A stretch of DNA of 64,000 nt from Ricinus communis. Taxonomy: Eukaryota; Streptophyta; Magnoliopsida; Malpighiales; Euphorbiaceae. Position 1 is the first letter of the stretch; each line of letters begins with the position of its first letter. Shown here one piece after another: positions 1 through 11,536 of the stretch. Where the stretch lies: assembly GCF_019578655.1 (NCBI RefSeq), contig NC_063259.1:11746489-11810488 (forward strand), given 5' to 3'. Below the pieces are notes generated by a model that saw only the letters and a program-made list of their open reading frames with translations, was not told the DNA's origin and ran no database searches. A program made the translations under genes and the position numbers.

Positions 1-2771
1 ATTCAAGTAAATTATTTGAGAAATGATTATATTTTGGTTATTCAAAATTTTCCCAAATGCATATTTATATAAGTAAAATTATATATTGAAAAATTTTGGA
101 AGAAATTATAAAGGATGTTTTTATAAAAGAATTTTGAGAAAATTGGTATTATAATTGATTAGTAGTATTAAATTTTAAGTTGGAAATTGATTATTTAATT
201 TAATTGTGTGTTAGGACTAAATTGGAAATTTATTTTGGTATAAGGATTGAAAGTATAATGTTATTTTTTTATGGGGTTTTAATGGAAATTTGTGAGCTTG
301 GTATTTTTGTAAATAAATATGTCGGTCAGGGGTATTTGTGTAATTATGTATTTTCAATAATTCGGTTTTGGCCCAAATTAATTAGTTAAGGGCTTAATTG
401 AAAGGCTAAAAAGAAGTTTGGGGGTCAAATTGGAATTCTGCGGGATGAAATTGTAAGTAATTAAGAAAGTTGAGGGACCAAGTTGTAATAAGGAAAAGTT
501 CGGGGGCCTAATGTCGATATTGAAAGGAATGGAAGTCGAGGAAGAAGAAGAGAGGAAGAGAGATGTCGGGGGGAGAGAGAGAGCGCGGAGGAAGGAGTTC
601 GCGTCGGGCCGTCTGTCCGGGCGCCGGGTCGGGCATGACGGCGACGGCAGCCTCTGAGGAGGAAGATGGTGAAGCTTCCTTCTAGCGTCGGTGGTCGCTG
701 ATCTTGGTGCCGATCGACTCCTCTAGGCCTCGGCTTTATTTTGGCGGCGGCGGTGTCGACAGTGGTGGCCGGAAACGGAAGATCCGGTGGAGAGAGAAAA
801 TGGAGGCAGCCGAGGTTTTTGGGTTTTTCCGGCGAGCTCCGGCGAGCTTTGGATGATCGGAGGACGTATCCCGACTCTCCTCAGCTCAAGCTTTGAAATG
901 GCACCGGTTTCGTGGCGATCGGGCTTCGTTTGCGAATCGACGGTCGAGATCGTCCGCAAATCTCTCCGGATAATCGGGTGTCAGATCGAAAAATTGGAAG
1001 CGAGGATCGTCTTCAGCGCGTCGTTGTGAGTTCGATGGTGTGTTCGGATCGTCGATCGGACTCCGGCGGCTGGAGGCGAGTCGACCGAGCGATCGAGCGT
1101 CTCGGTAATTTTCTTTGGCCCGTTAATTTTAGAAATTCTTGGTTTAATTGTGTCTATTGGATGGTATTGAGTATTTGATGATATTTGTGAGTCAAAAATA
1201 TTTGTCTGTCAGTTGGCCTGCCATAGTCGTATTTTGTGCTGTGTGGCGGAGTCGGGAAATAGTGAAGTTTGGGGATCCGACTCCCGTTGTTTTAATTGTT
1301 GGATATTTGGAATGTTTTTCTGGTAGGTCCTGGACCCGTTTTTACGGGGGGTAATGTTCGTGTTGTAAGGGAGGTTCTGCCGGATTTTCGGTAGAATTCT
1401 CCTGAGTCGAGATTCTTAGACAGTCAGTCCTAGGAATCTAGACCTAGGATCTATTGTAATTGTTTCATCGTTTTGATAAATTGTTTTCCGTGACTAGATT
1501 GTCAGTTCGTTCGGCTCGCTCCTACCGAGGCACCGGAGCAGAGCTAGGAGGTCGCCAAACCTGTGAGTTAAAGTCACTTAATCGTTGCACTATTGCTAAG
1601 TCTGAATTTAATATGTTATTTTGAAAGTTTATGCATAATATGGTTATTAGTATCGCAACATAAATAACTTCACTGGATTATTGAAGATAATATAAATATT
1701 ATTATTAGTAATGTTATAATAATATCAAATATTATCAGTTTTCCACATGAGTTGCATGATGTCTTACTTTAAAATTGTTAATCGTTATTTTGATATAGTT
1801 GAATGACTTCTTTAGACAATAATATTTATTAAATGTGGTGATTGCGATTTGGGAAATGTGGCTTGTAGAACATGCCTTTGATGGGTTACATCGGGACGCG
1901 TCTTGCCGGTAATGATCATGGACATGTAATAAGATATTTATGGGTTTGCCCTGGTCGAGCATGGCTCTCTGGGTTGATTTGAGTAAATTGCCGGAGGTAA
2001 GGTCCCTGGTCGAGCATTGCTCTCTGGGCGCCGGCTTATTTGGAATTCAAGTGTTCGACCGGAGGTAAGGTCCCCGGTCGAGCATTGCTCTCTGGGCGCC
2101 CGATCTTATTGGATTAAGAGAGCCAAAATGGCTGTTAGAATTTGGGGTTAGGGTTCTACTGAGCCACTCGTCCCGTAAAAGTAAAAATATATTTTTATTT
2201 ATTCATTTATTTATTTATTATGGTATGATTATAATATGGATTGTATTTACGTGCATGGTTGATATATTGATTCGAATGATTAATATTTTCTGTGAAGAAA
2301 GTAATAGGGTATGATTATGGTATGATTGGTATTTATGTGCATGGTTTGATATACTGATTTGAACAATTTATGTTTTCTGAGAAAAATGCAATAGTTCCTA
2401 GATTATTTGATTTTAACTCACTCTAGACCGTTAGTCCTCTCGCGACTCTTATTCAGTAACCCGACTCCTTCATCATCGGGTGATGTATTTGATTTGGTAT
2501 GTAAATTGGTAAATCTTAGATTCTCCGCAGTAGTAATAGTAGATGTATCAGTTGTAAATTTTTTGAGTTTCAGGTCTCGCCTAGTTTTTTTCTGGCAGAC
2601 CGAAGTATTTATGTAGAATGTAGCTGTTAAGATAAATTGTGGCTTTAATAATATTAATTTGAGATGAGATTTGTTTAAGTCAGTGAGTGTCAGGCTTACT
2701 ACGGGTTTCGGTGGCCTTACGCCTACCCATTCCCTAGTGCCGGTCACGGGCCCACGGGTGGGGTTGTGACA
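1..2771 (+). mobile_element. Ty3/Gypsy-type LTR, copy 1 (5' end outside window)
   Basis: This stretch aligns along almost its whole length with the LTR at 49410-51824, for example the CCGGCGAGCTCCGGCGAGCT block near 828, the flank near 2450-2560 and the shared end near 2720-2771. It ends GGGTTGTGACA, and the window's first base corresponds to roughly 180 bases into the other copy. The other copy has the TG...CA limits and 5-bp duplication expected of an LTR. A GC-rich island (about 540-1100) contains several open frames in both directions; none resembles a known protein and all lie inside the LTR, so I do not call genes. The sequence just after the end (CCTAA) matches bases 7-11 of a C1 Copia LTR, so this element appears inserted there. 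No PBS follows, so it is a solo LTR or a 3' LTR. Assignment to Gypsy rests on the terminus style and is moderate. Confidence 0.7.
1951..2130 (+). repeat. Short tandem repeat inside the Gypsy LTR
   Basis: Three diverged units share the core GGTCGAGCATTGCTCTCTGG; the first has GCATGG. They start near 1952, 2007 and 2076, so spacing is about 55-69 bases. The same three-unit arrangement recurs at about 51060-51250 in the second LTR copy, so it belongs to the family. Confidence 0.65.
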
Positions 2772-3820
2772 CCTAATTTTGACCTTGGCAATTAAATTGA
2801 GTGTCTCTAACCTTGGTTTTCAAGTGTCTTCCTTTAAGGACTCATCTAAACCTTAGAAAGATCAAGATAAATTTCTGCCTCCTAAATTGCGACCGCCTCA
2901 GCAAGTCGCAACCACAACATTCATATTCATATAACCGTTGTAGCTAAAGAGGACATCGCAACCATGAGCCAAGTAATCACGCCGCCAAAAAGCAAAAAAT
3001 GAAGAAAGTAAATTTAGCAAACAACATCATGACCACGAGACAACCCACTATCTCAAATGTTCTATCTCAGGTAGATCACGACTATGAAGATCATATATGT
3101 TAGGAAGACCTCCATTGGTTACCTTTGACACGATGAATCACGAGCTGCCACGTGGATTATAGCCGTTACTACTTTAAGAATCGTGACTGTGACAAAGGAG
3201 TTTAGATCGCAAAATGCAAGTTGCAAGTGTGAATAAGATGTAGTGATCGTGAATCTACTCTGACAATGCACTATCTAGAGCTTAAAGCAATGATATGGCC
3301 TATATTCATAGAGTAACGTCTATAAATACCCCTTCCAAAGGGCATTTATGATTGATCAAAAACCTTTTATTGTACCATATTCATTGTTTAACTCTTTCAC
3401 ACCTTTCTTATTATATTTGTATATAATTAACCTTGTAAAGGTTATGAGGAGCTCTGAATGCTCTTGTGAAGGTTTGAGTGTTAGCCTAAACACTTGGGAT
3501 TCAGTTTGGGAGTTAGTGTAGATAAAATTCTTGTAAGGATTGTGTGTTAGCCATAAAACACAAATGTAAATTTTTGGTATGAGCCTTAAACACTAAGTTG
3601 GGAGTGAGCTTAGGAAAACTCCATTGCGATTGTGTTAAAGTATAGTGGAATACCCAAATGGTTGAGGAGTGGATGTATTGGTTAATACTCGAACCATTAT
3701 AAATTTGTGTCTTCCTTATTCTTGTCGACCCTTCTATTCCTTCTTATTAAAAAATTTTAATTGGTCACTGTTCTTCTATTTACCAATTCAATCTTGCTTC
3801 TTGTTTTATAAGAGCAAACA
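2772..3820 (+). mobile_element. Ty1/Copia LTR of family C1, split by the Gypsy LTR
   Basis: The sequence is collinear with the C1 LTRs at 14300-15449 and 44805-45968. It shares the opening CCTAA..TTTTGA..AATTAAATTGA, a TATA box, the tract about the genotype-like phrase 'gttgggagtgagctt', and the end ATAAGAGCAAACA. The first about six bases are missing because the Gypsy LTR ending at 2771 inserted there. The LINE endonuclease reading frame starts directly after 3820, so this LTR interrupts a LINE. No PBS or gag follows, which fits a solo LTR. Confidence 0.7.
3321..3328 (+). promoter_or_regulatory. TATA box of C1 LTR
   Basis: TATAAATA followed by C. The same TATAAATAC occurs at the equivalent place in the C1 LTRs at 14892 and 45429, which supports it as the U3 core promoter. 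Transcription is inferred only. Confidence 0.5.
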
Positions 3821-4265
3821 ACAACTACTAAATTATTCAACTTAATAAAAGGGAAGACATGTAACCAAGAACTAAAAACCAAGGCCCGATCAAGCCTTTC
3901 TTCGAACCAGGCATTAGTTCTTTTACCTCAAACAAACTTATAACATTGAAAAGGGATATCAATCAAACAACAATCCGAGATAACACTTGAAAGCCTGAAA
4001 TGAGAGAAGGAGGATGTATAGAATTTCCCAACTTGTCATCATTAGAAAGAATATCAGTGAAGTCCCCCATGCAGCACTAAGGGAGATTTGAAGAAGATCT
4101 AAGAGACCGAAAAAGGTCGCAAGATTCATGACGCCTATTCCATTCCAGATAACTGTGAAAACCTGTGAACCTCTAAGTATTGAAATCAAAACTGGACACT
4201 TACATATTAATGAAATTCTAAGAGTAGCCAAGCAAAGAACACACACTTTCATATTTCTATAGTAA
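3821..4265 (-). pseudogene. L1-type LINE endonuclease fragment (broken)
   Basis: Read on the minus strand in shifting frames, this gives the plant L1 apurinic-endonuclease pattern: RFTGFH, then RRHESCDLFRSLRSSSNLP, then GDFTDILSNDDKLG and later EERLDRAL..SSWL..FP. These correspond to the RxTGxYG, WxxLRxL, GDFNEIL and ERLDRAL blocks of the family. In a LINE this domain nicks target DNA for target-primed reverse transcription. Several frameshifts and stops make it non-functional. It lies downstream of ORF1 remnants on the same strand and is cut at 3821 by the C1 LTR; the RT part would lie beyond the window start. Confidence 0.75.
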
Positions 4266-4439
4266 TGCTAACCTACCCCTTCTGCCACCCTATCAACCAA
4301 AAAAGAGTCAGCAAAACTAAATTTCACTCGGAGCTCCTCTATCTTAGTTGCATGGACCAATGTTTCCATAAGAAAAAGAAAGAATTAATTAGCTACACGA
4401 ACTAATCTAGGGTTGTCGAGGCCTCAAAATTTCTAACTT

Positions 4440-5242
4440 ATGCAATTCATTGATGATGGAAGGCCTGGTCTTCGGAGTAGCACTACCACCTCTCTTAAGC
4501 CACCTATCCCCATCGTACGTAACTGATCTCCTCGTAGGAGCTTTCAGCTAGTTACCCCACTTTTTGACAAGCTCACGAGTATGAACATAAAACAAATGAT
4601 CACAGAACTTGTCCGTGTGACCTAGCAGACCATAGTAATGGTAGAAAATAGTGAGTCTTTCATACTTTAAGGAGACCACACTCCAATCCCTTCAGCTCTA
4701 CGAATTTTCCTCCACCGTTTTAGAGGATTTAAACATCAATCTCGACCTGAATCCTCGTATAGTTTCTTTAGAATCCAATACTATTTATAGTATCATATTT
4801 AAGTAATTTACCAATGAAGTTTCCCAGTTGTTGACCAATAGAGAGAACCACAAACCTTATAGGCAACTCATAGACCTACACCCATATAAGGACACAAAAA
4901 AGAGGAACTTGTGCAGGAATTTGACCTTGAAGAAGTTCTCACAGTATGAAAAAGTGATAATCGAACGTCCATGGACCATAATCCATCACCTTTTTCAGAT
5001 CGACAACATAAAAGAATTGGAATAGGAGAAGTTGAGGATTAACTGCTCGAACACACATTCCTTTCTGAAGATGCTATAAAGTGGCCATTTTGTATTTCAT
5101 CTCCAACAGGTTTACATTCTTGTCCGTTAAAAAGCGCCCCACCATATAAAACTCATCGGTTGCATCATACCTAGTGCGCTAATACAATATTGAGAGCCAT
5201 TTCCTCCTCCTCATCCTCATGAAGGCTCAAATTAGAATCCAT
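4440..5242 (-). pseudogene. L1-type LINE ORF1 (gag-like, DUF4283/zinc knuckle) remnant
   Basis: Starting at an ATG at 5242 (MDSNLSLHEDEEEEMAL), the broken frames give the typical plant LINE ORF1 pattern. It includes a DKNVNLLEMKYKMATLW-like block, FQFF.VVDLKKVMDYGPWTF, PLFCVLIWVQVYELPI, the QLGNFIGK block, and a zinc-knuckle region near 4600-4645 reading YHYYGLLGHTDKFC. In the family this knuckle is CxxCGxxGHxxxxC; here the first two cysteines are tyrosines, each a TGY to TAY change. ORF1 proteins bind LINE RNA. Stops and frameshifts throughout mark it as dead. The endonuclease fragment follows directly at lower coordinates. Confidence 0.75.
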
Positions 5243-6987
5243 AACAACTAATAATGACGAGACATAAAGAGAAAAGAGAATAAAACCTAATACTCTCAAA
5301 CAAGGAGAGACACTAAAAAACGCTCAAGCGGAGAGAGAGAAACAACACTCTGTTTTATTAAAATATTGGAAATGGTAAGATTGAGAGACATATTTTGATA
5401 TTATTAAATATATTGACTTATTAAGGTGGAATTTATTAGAAATTCTACCTATATTCTTATAATTTAGTTTAGCTATAACCAAATCCACAAATTTGATTGC
5501 ATAAAATTCTAAATTAACTTTTATTTCAATTAAAATATATAAATTTTTAGATTTACAAATAAATTCCATAAATTTTATACATTTCAATCAATTAGTGTGT
5601 AAATATTCAAAAACTAATTTAGAAAAATTATGCCACATTAGGGCTCAATATCTTCAAAAAGTCGATGAAGTTAAAACTATTAGATTTCCGATTTCAATAA
5701 AATCCAAGTGAAAGTACTCATAGTAGAGTTGATTGTTCTTTTTATTCGATTAATAGTATGGCTAGTAGTTAGGTTTCTTTCAAGTCATCCATCAGCTTAC
5801 TTCCACTATTAATAAAAACTTGGCCTAATATATATGTAGATCCTGTATTTATGAGAATTAGTCAAATAATACCTTATACTTTGAGTTTAACCTATTAAAT
5901 ACTAAACTAGATAAATCCTTAATACATAAACACTTGATAGATTTAAAAATAAAAATTAATTTACACACGCGATGACTTATCCAATTAAGATGACAGGTGA
6001 GCTTAAGTCAGTGATGTGGTTGACACTTCGAGTTATATGTAACTTTTTCTCCCAAATTTATATTTCCTCCCAACAAACCTCCCTAAATTTCCCCTAATTT
6101 TGAAAATGAAATCCCTAATAAACTTTGTCACTCTCCTTTGATTGTTCTTAATCGTTGACTCTTCTTAACATTTGTCTTCTTAATTATTATTTATCATTGG
6201 TTTCATCAATTCTCCCAAATCCATCAGCACTGCCGCCACAACAATCACCAGCTTATGTGATCTATTGTCATTTTAAGAGAAGGAGAGATATTGACAATTG
6301 GTGGAGAGTTATGAAAGTATAAATTGTACTTTTTTTTATTATTGTTCAACATTTTGATATTCCATCTTCTTTCAGTTGGGAACAACTTGCATGTGGTTGA
6401 AATCTTGGATGAATTGTAGGAGAAGGGATTACTACTTTAAGTCTTGGAGTGGAATCGAGAAATGAACAAGAGGGGTTGGATCCATAGATCGTTTGTTCAA
6501 AATGTAATTGTTGAAGGCCTTCTCTCTCATGGCAAGCTTCAAAAAGCTTAATATAGATTTGGATCATGGAGAAGACCCGATTTTATTAAATTTCTCTTAA
6601 ATTATATAAGTCATTTTACTCTAATAATGGTTTTCTTTTTATGATGACTTTTAATTTTATGAAAGAAAATGAACAAAAAATAAATGTAAAATATAAAGTC
6701 TTTCGACAGAAAAGAAGGAAAGATAGCACAAAAGTTAATAAAAAGAGCACCTTACTCGCACATATACGTTACGCGCATTGCCAAATGAACCGTTGAGTGT
6801 TTCTAGTTGATTGCTTTTGTGTTACGATTTATTGAGTTCAAGTGTTTGATAGATCAATATGATTCTTACAATTGTTTTAAACCTATGAATTTGTTTCTTC
6901 TTATGCTTTAAACAAAAAATTTACTAATTAAGCAACTACATCTTATAAATTGAAATGTAATGATGCACGATCAATTAGCTTAAGGCA
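5243..6987. other. Intergenic, no recognised feature
   Basis: AT-rich sequence with only short chance reading frames on both strands. A GAGAGAGA run sits at about 5331. I see no transposon protein motif, no terminal repeats and no RNA gene. Confidence 0.6.
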
Positions 6988-6995
6988 TAGGCCTA

Positions 6996-7494
6996 AATAG
7001 GGCTATGGTGTGGACAAACGAGTATAGTCAAACTTTAGCAAGTTTGAGTTTGATTATCGAAATCAATTTTTTTTTTTTTAGTTTTACTTATTTAAATTTA
7101 TTTATTGAACTTAACTTAAATTTTTAAATTAGTTGATTTATTTAATAATATAATTTATTACATCTATGGAAATTAATTAAAATATTAAACATTCAATGTT
7201 CAATACAAGTTAATTATAAAATATAATAAAAAGAATAACTTTTACACATTAATTTATATAAATTGATCAAGCTACATATTTTACCTTTTTACAAGCATAT
7301 TAACAAGCTCATTTTAATGAGTTAGTTCATAAATAAGCTCACAAGTCTTTAAATGAGCCATCTTGTGAGCTAAAGTATTGACTCATTTGAACTTAATTTG
7401 TTAACACTAATAGGCCTATATTAATAGCCTCGAACAAGCTTTTGTCGAGCAAATCTCCGAATAATTAATGAGAGACTTGATTCATTTACAACCC
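6996..7494. mobile_element. hAT-like MITE candidate
   Basis: The left end reads AATAGGGCTATGG..ACAAACGAG. The right end, reverse-complemented, reads GGGTTGTAAATGAATCAAG, which resembles the TAGGGYTGTAAA ends of plant hAT MITEs. Inside are repeated AACAAGCT/GAGCTC-like stretches typical of that group. The flanks TAGGCCTA (6988-6995) and TAGGCCCA (7495-7502) match at 7 of 8 positions, the length of a hAT duplication. No coding capacity. Confidence 0.45.
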
Positions 7495-7574
7495 TAGGCC
7501 CATGTCGAATGTTTAGTGTCCCGAAAAGAAAAAAGGACTTCAAAGATAATTTTAATACACTTATAGGCCATAAA

Positions 7575-8240
7575 AGTAGCTATTACTAAGGGACCTAAAA
7601 ATTAAATAAATTTTATATTTTGTACTTATTTTTAAAGTTAGAACATATATTTAAATTTTTCAATTTTAATGACATACTTTGATATTATTTCCAATATTAG
7701 CCTATGAAAAAATTATTAGTTAAATTTCGTTAATGTAGCTACAATTCTAGCGATAATAAAAAAGAGAAAAAGAAGTTAAGTCAAAATTATAATTATTGAC
7801 TCATTCTATAATAAAAAAAATGATGTCATTTAAGTAAATAAATGAATGATCTAATATCTTATATTCTTTTTTAACATTTTACTCATTTTTATTAAGATTC
7901 GGAAGATCTAATATTCTAACTTCTTATCCATCTCTAGCTCTTTTTCTTTTTCCTTTGTCGTTTGTAGCAATGATCAAAAGCATTCCAAGCGTTAGATTTC
8001 TAGGATTTTAAACAAATATAGTAAAAAAGATTTTTCCTCAAATGTCTAGGGATGAGTTAACAACTCCAATGCTAATTCAATTTTTTTTATCTTCTAAATT
8101 ATAGCCACATCAGCAAATTTTAATTAATAATATTACTGGAGGCTAAAATTGGAATAAATATCAAAACACATTATTAATATCTAAAAAATAAAAATACACA
8201 CTAGATTTAATAACAAGTGCAAAGTACATTATTATCTGGC
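7575..8240. mobile_element. Possible TIR element, diverged long inverted repeats
   Basis: The stretch at about 7675-7745 (TTTGATATTATTTCCAATAT onward to GTAGCTAC) matches the reverse complement of about 8090-8175 (TTTGATATTTATTCCAATTT onward to GTGGCTAT) over some 65 bases. Outer parts match more weakly. I could not fix the ends or a target duplication. It could be an old MULE-type or other MITE. Bases 8241-8777 hold nothing recognisable. Confidence 0.35.
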
Positions 8241-8777
8241 AAGTCATAAAAAATTTTGCGTGGCCTTTAGGGATAGAGATCAATTAGCCATAAAATTCTG
8301 TAAGATTTCATGTAGTATAATTTCCTGTCTTTTCATTCTCATAATCAATCAAGTCCTAGTTTTCATTAAGAATCTCAAGCCCCAGCTTATCTTTTTGTTA
8401 AAAGACAAATCTCCAGCCCCATCCTGACTCTCACCAAAAACATGTTGGGTCTTAAGGGCCTAACTACACTTCAGTGCTACTCAACCATCCCTGTACCCTG
8501 CAAGGAGCTAACCTACGTTTCCTTCTAAATGTCATTTCGAGATATTTAAAAGCAGTAGCTCTAATGAGTTAAAATTTTCCTGGTTCTTAGAGAAGATTGT
8601 TTCAAGATCATAGACAAGCCCTATGAAGCCACTTACTACTAATAATCATCGATGCATGAAAGATATGTACAGAATATGATGAGGTACATGAGAGAACTAC
8701 CATATGCAAGATTAAGCAAATGATAGGAGGACGTTCTGAATGTACTCCATGCTAGCCTTAGTACCTTCTGCTTCTGT

Positions 8778-11536
8778 TTAAAGCAGAGTCCCAAGCTCTA
8801 CAAGAAAGAGCTCCCCGTCAAACCTCAACCCAGATGCTTCAGCAGGCTGAAGTACGCCATCCACCATTCCACCAAACACATACAAGTAACGCCCTGAATG
8901 ATCTCCGCAGGCCCGATGGAATGACCTGCGATTGGGTTTATAACCCTTTGCCTTGAGCCGTTTCCACATATTTGCCCGCAGTGCAGTTGGCAGCATTTGA
9001 GTGGATATCATTGAACTAATATCTAACATCCAAAAGTCATCCTTCCTATGTCTGTATGAATCTTCACCTCCATAAATTAACACACGGCCCCCCAAAGTTA
9101 GTGTAGCTGAGTGACCAACTCGTGGCAGTGATACTCCTTCAGGTATATTTTGCAATTCATAGAGCATCTGTACCCATTTTAACTGACCGTCAGACATCTG
9201 CAACAACCAAACATCATTTAGCACCTCGTAACCCAATCCTCTTCCACCAAATAAAACCAATCCAGGTTCCCCAATGCATGTTAGTGAGTGCCCTGAACGA
9301 GGTGGTGGTGATGGATGAATGACAAGCTCATGCCATGTTCCAAAACAAAGATTTTCTGAAAGTTCCAAAACCCAGGTGTCGCCCAATCTAAGGCCATTTA
9401 GCCCAATTCCACCCTGGATAACCATCTTCCTTTGATCAATGCAACAAGCAGCATGAGCCCCTCGCGATGGTGGGGCAAGGGATTGAACACTGAGCAACCT
9501 CCACGAGAGCGAGATACAAAGGTTATCGCTGAAGATTAGTTGCCCAATCCATGTATCATTCTGACGGATTCCCCGGTCATTGATTCCTCCAAAGAGAACA
9601 AGCAGATGGCCAATGACGACACACGTGTGCCCAAATCGTCCACTAGGAACTCCTGAGTCAACCTTCTGCCACTTGAATGTCCTTGGAAACTCATTCCCTA
9701 TGTATGCCACCCATGTGTCATCAAGATGGCGTCCTACAAGATCAAGAAAAGAAGGTTGCGTTTAGAATGATCAAGAGATCATTTCAATACTTCTTCTAGC
9801 ACTTAAAATATAGCTATATCTTTAAGATTTAAGATACAATGATTATTCAATCAATCAAAGGAATATGAAATCATGAGAACATTCATAACAAGAAGCACAT
9901 AAGACCAAACATGACACTGAATATTTTACACGACATAATGGATTTTGAAAATCACAAAAAAGAAAAGAGACAAGTAAAAGAAAAAGAAACAAATGGCAAT
10001 TAAGAACCTGTTATCAATGGAGACGTGCTGAAAGGCCAGCTATATAAGAAATGAAAGGTTAATCCCCATTTAGTCAGGGAAATGATGGTGAGTATACTTA
10101 AACATATACACATTGAAAGTTGAGAAGGTAGGGCAGTGCAGCAAAACAGATAAGATCGCGTTCCTCTAGCAATGAAGTTCTAAATGAATGACTCTGGTTG
10201 CACTCTCATTCTACAGTGAAGGTTTGTGCAATGACACTTACTTTGACTTAGGTTCCATAAAGGTTATCTCAATGTGTTTTTGGAACTTAAGTACTACAAT
10301 GTCCTCAAAATAATTATGCTCTAATTTCGAATATTAATGGACTTAGTGTGGTGTAGGATGGAGGGAAAGATTAAGATTGGAGTTATTGCGTATGCAATTT
10401 CCATGCCTTATTTTGAGTGTTACACGATTCATTAATAGGAAAGTTCACATAGAAGCAGCAGAGTGAGATCTCATATACATATAGATGTATAGATAGATAG
10501 TCTCAAGCATATAATTCACATGACACTTAAGCAGTGAACTTGCTAACTCTGTATTTTAAAGAAGAAATCGCCCATGATCGATTAATAATAAATTGAGTTA
10601 TTGAAATCATTGTCCAATCCACAGGCTAAAACATTTCCTAGTGGCTTTAATCCCTGGCACCTCCATGCCCTTTGAGCTAAATGGGTGTATTGGTGATATT
10701 GTGCATGATTGATATAGAATGGAAAAAAGAAACTTCATGTTTGAACATCTCTGACTTAACAAGTGATACCTGATAAATGATCTGCATCTGTGCTTTCCCT
10801 GCCACTACTATCTACCTCACTTCATTGAATAAACAATTAGCCAAATTGAGTTGATAAAACTGAAAGCTTTAAGCTTTCAGTTTCAGTTCTAATAATTTCT
10901 TCTCTGGAAAGAGTAGCAACAGAAAACCCACAATGAAAGTTCCCAATCCATCTTTAATTTCATCACTCATAATATATAACTAATGCTACAGAAATTTTAA
11001 GCACCATAATCAGCAAAATAAGCAGTGAATGAAGCAGCTATAAAGTAATACATATTACACAATTAAGATACAAAAACCATTCAGGAAAAAGAAAGTGACT
11101 GACCTCCCTCACAGCCACCACCAAACAAAACCAAGCAATCGGAGATAAAGTTGAGAGAGTGAGAGGCCCTGGGGCTTGGAAGTAGGGAATCAGTATCTGG
11201 GTCAGATAATTTGTGGCAAGAAATAGTGTCAAGCAGTGAGACCTGCTTGTATAGCCTCATCCATGGAAAGTGTTGATTCTTGAGTGCATCCACCGACGTG
11301 GGTCCCCAATCTCTCTTGCAAATGGATTCCCAGAGTGCATCAGAACTCGTTAAAGACGTGAATCTCTTGCAGGTCATGCCAAATGACAGAATTGAATCTA
11401 TTGGAAGTAGAAGTAAGATTGTGAAGAGATGGTCTTGAGCTATGTTTATCATAGGACATGATGATGGTGATGGTGATGACGATGATGATGATGATTCGCT
11501 GGTGTTGAAGCCAGTGGTATTTGCTGTCTCAGCCAT
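8778..11536 (-). CDS. F-box/Kelch-repeat protein, two exons
   Basis: Two exons join to a 462-residue protein: exon 1 is 11536-11104 and exon 2 is 9733-8778, phase 1, with GT..AG borders (AG|GTCAGT and CTTGTAG|GA). An N-terminal Ser-rich stretch (residues about 14-27) precedes an F-box at about 32-75 (DHLFTILLLLPIDSILSFGMTC..WESICKRDWG). Six Kelch repeats then follow, each with the R..H, FGG and DTW-type pattern (first LVLFGGGCEGGRHLDDTW, last YLYVFGGMVDG). In the family the F-box binds SKP1 in an SCF ubiquitin ligase and the Kelch propeller recruits substrate. Layout and length match the Arabidopsis At1g51550 type; the substrate is unknown. The first ATG after an in-frame TAA is at 11536. A GTG-started reading five codons upstream is not a plant start. 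It is the only intact gene in the window, with no frameshift and clean splice sites, so probably functional. Confidence 0.93.
9734..11103 (-). other. Intron of the F-box/Kelch gene
   Basis: A 1370-base intron whose minus-strand ends are GTCAGTCACTTTC and TCTTGATCTTGTAG. Joining the two exons restores the first Kelch repeat in frame (GCEG-G-RHLDDTW). The interior is AT-rich with no transposon motif that I recognise. Confidence 0.88.
11459..11497 (-). repeat. Coding trinucleotide repeat (Ser tract)
   Basis: A run of TCA/TCG/TCC/CCA codons on the minus strand encodes the Ser/Pro stretch just before the F-box. The repeat is in frame, so length changes would alter only the Ser count. Confidence 0.8.

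Noticed and set aside
723..1354. Several overlapping open frames of 60-90 codons in both directions
   Set aside because: They lie in the GC-rich part of a Gypsy-type LTR, overlap each other, are not conserved as frames in the second LTR copy and show no domain.
9122..9765. Plus-strand frames opposite the Kelch exon
   Set aside because: Antisense shadows of a well-supported coding exon.
11038..11232. Minus-strand frame crossing the exon 1 border
   Set aside because: It reads through the splice donor into the intron in another frame.
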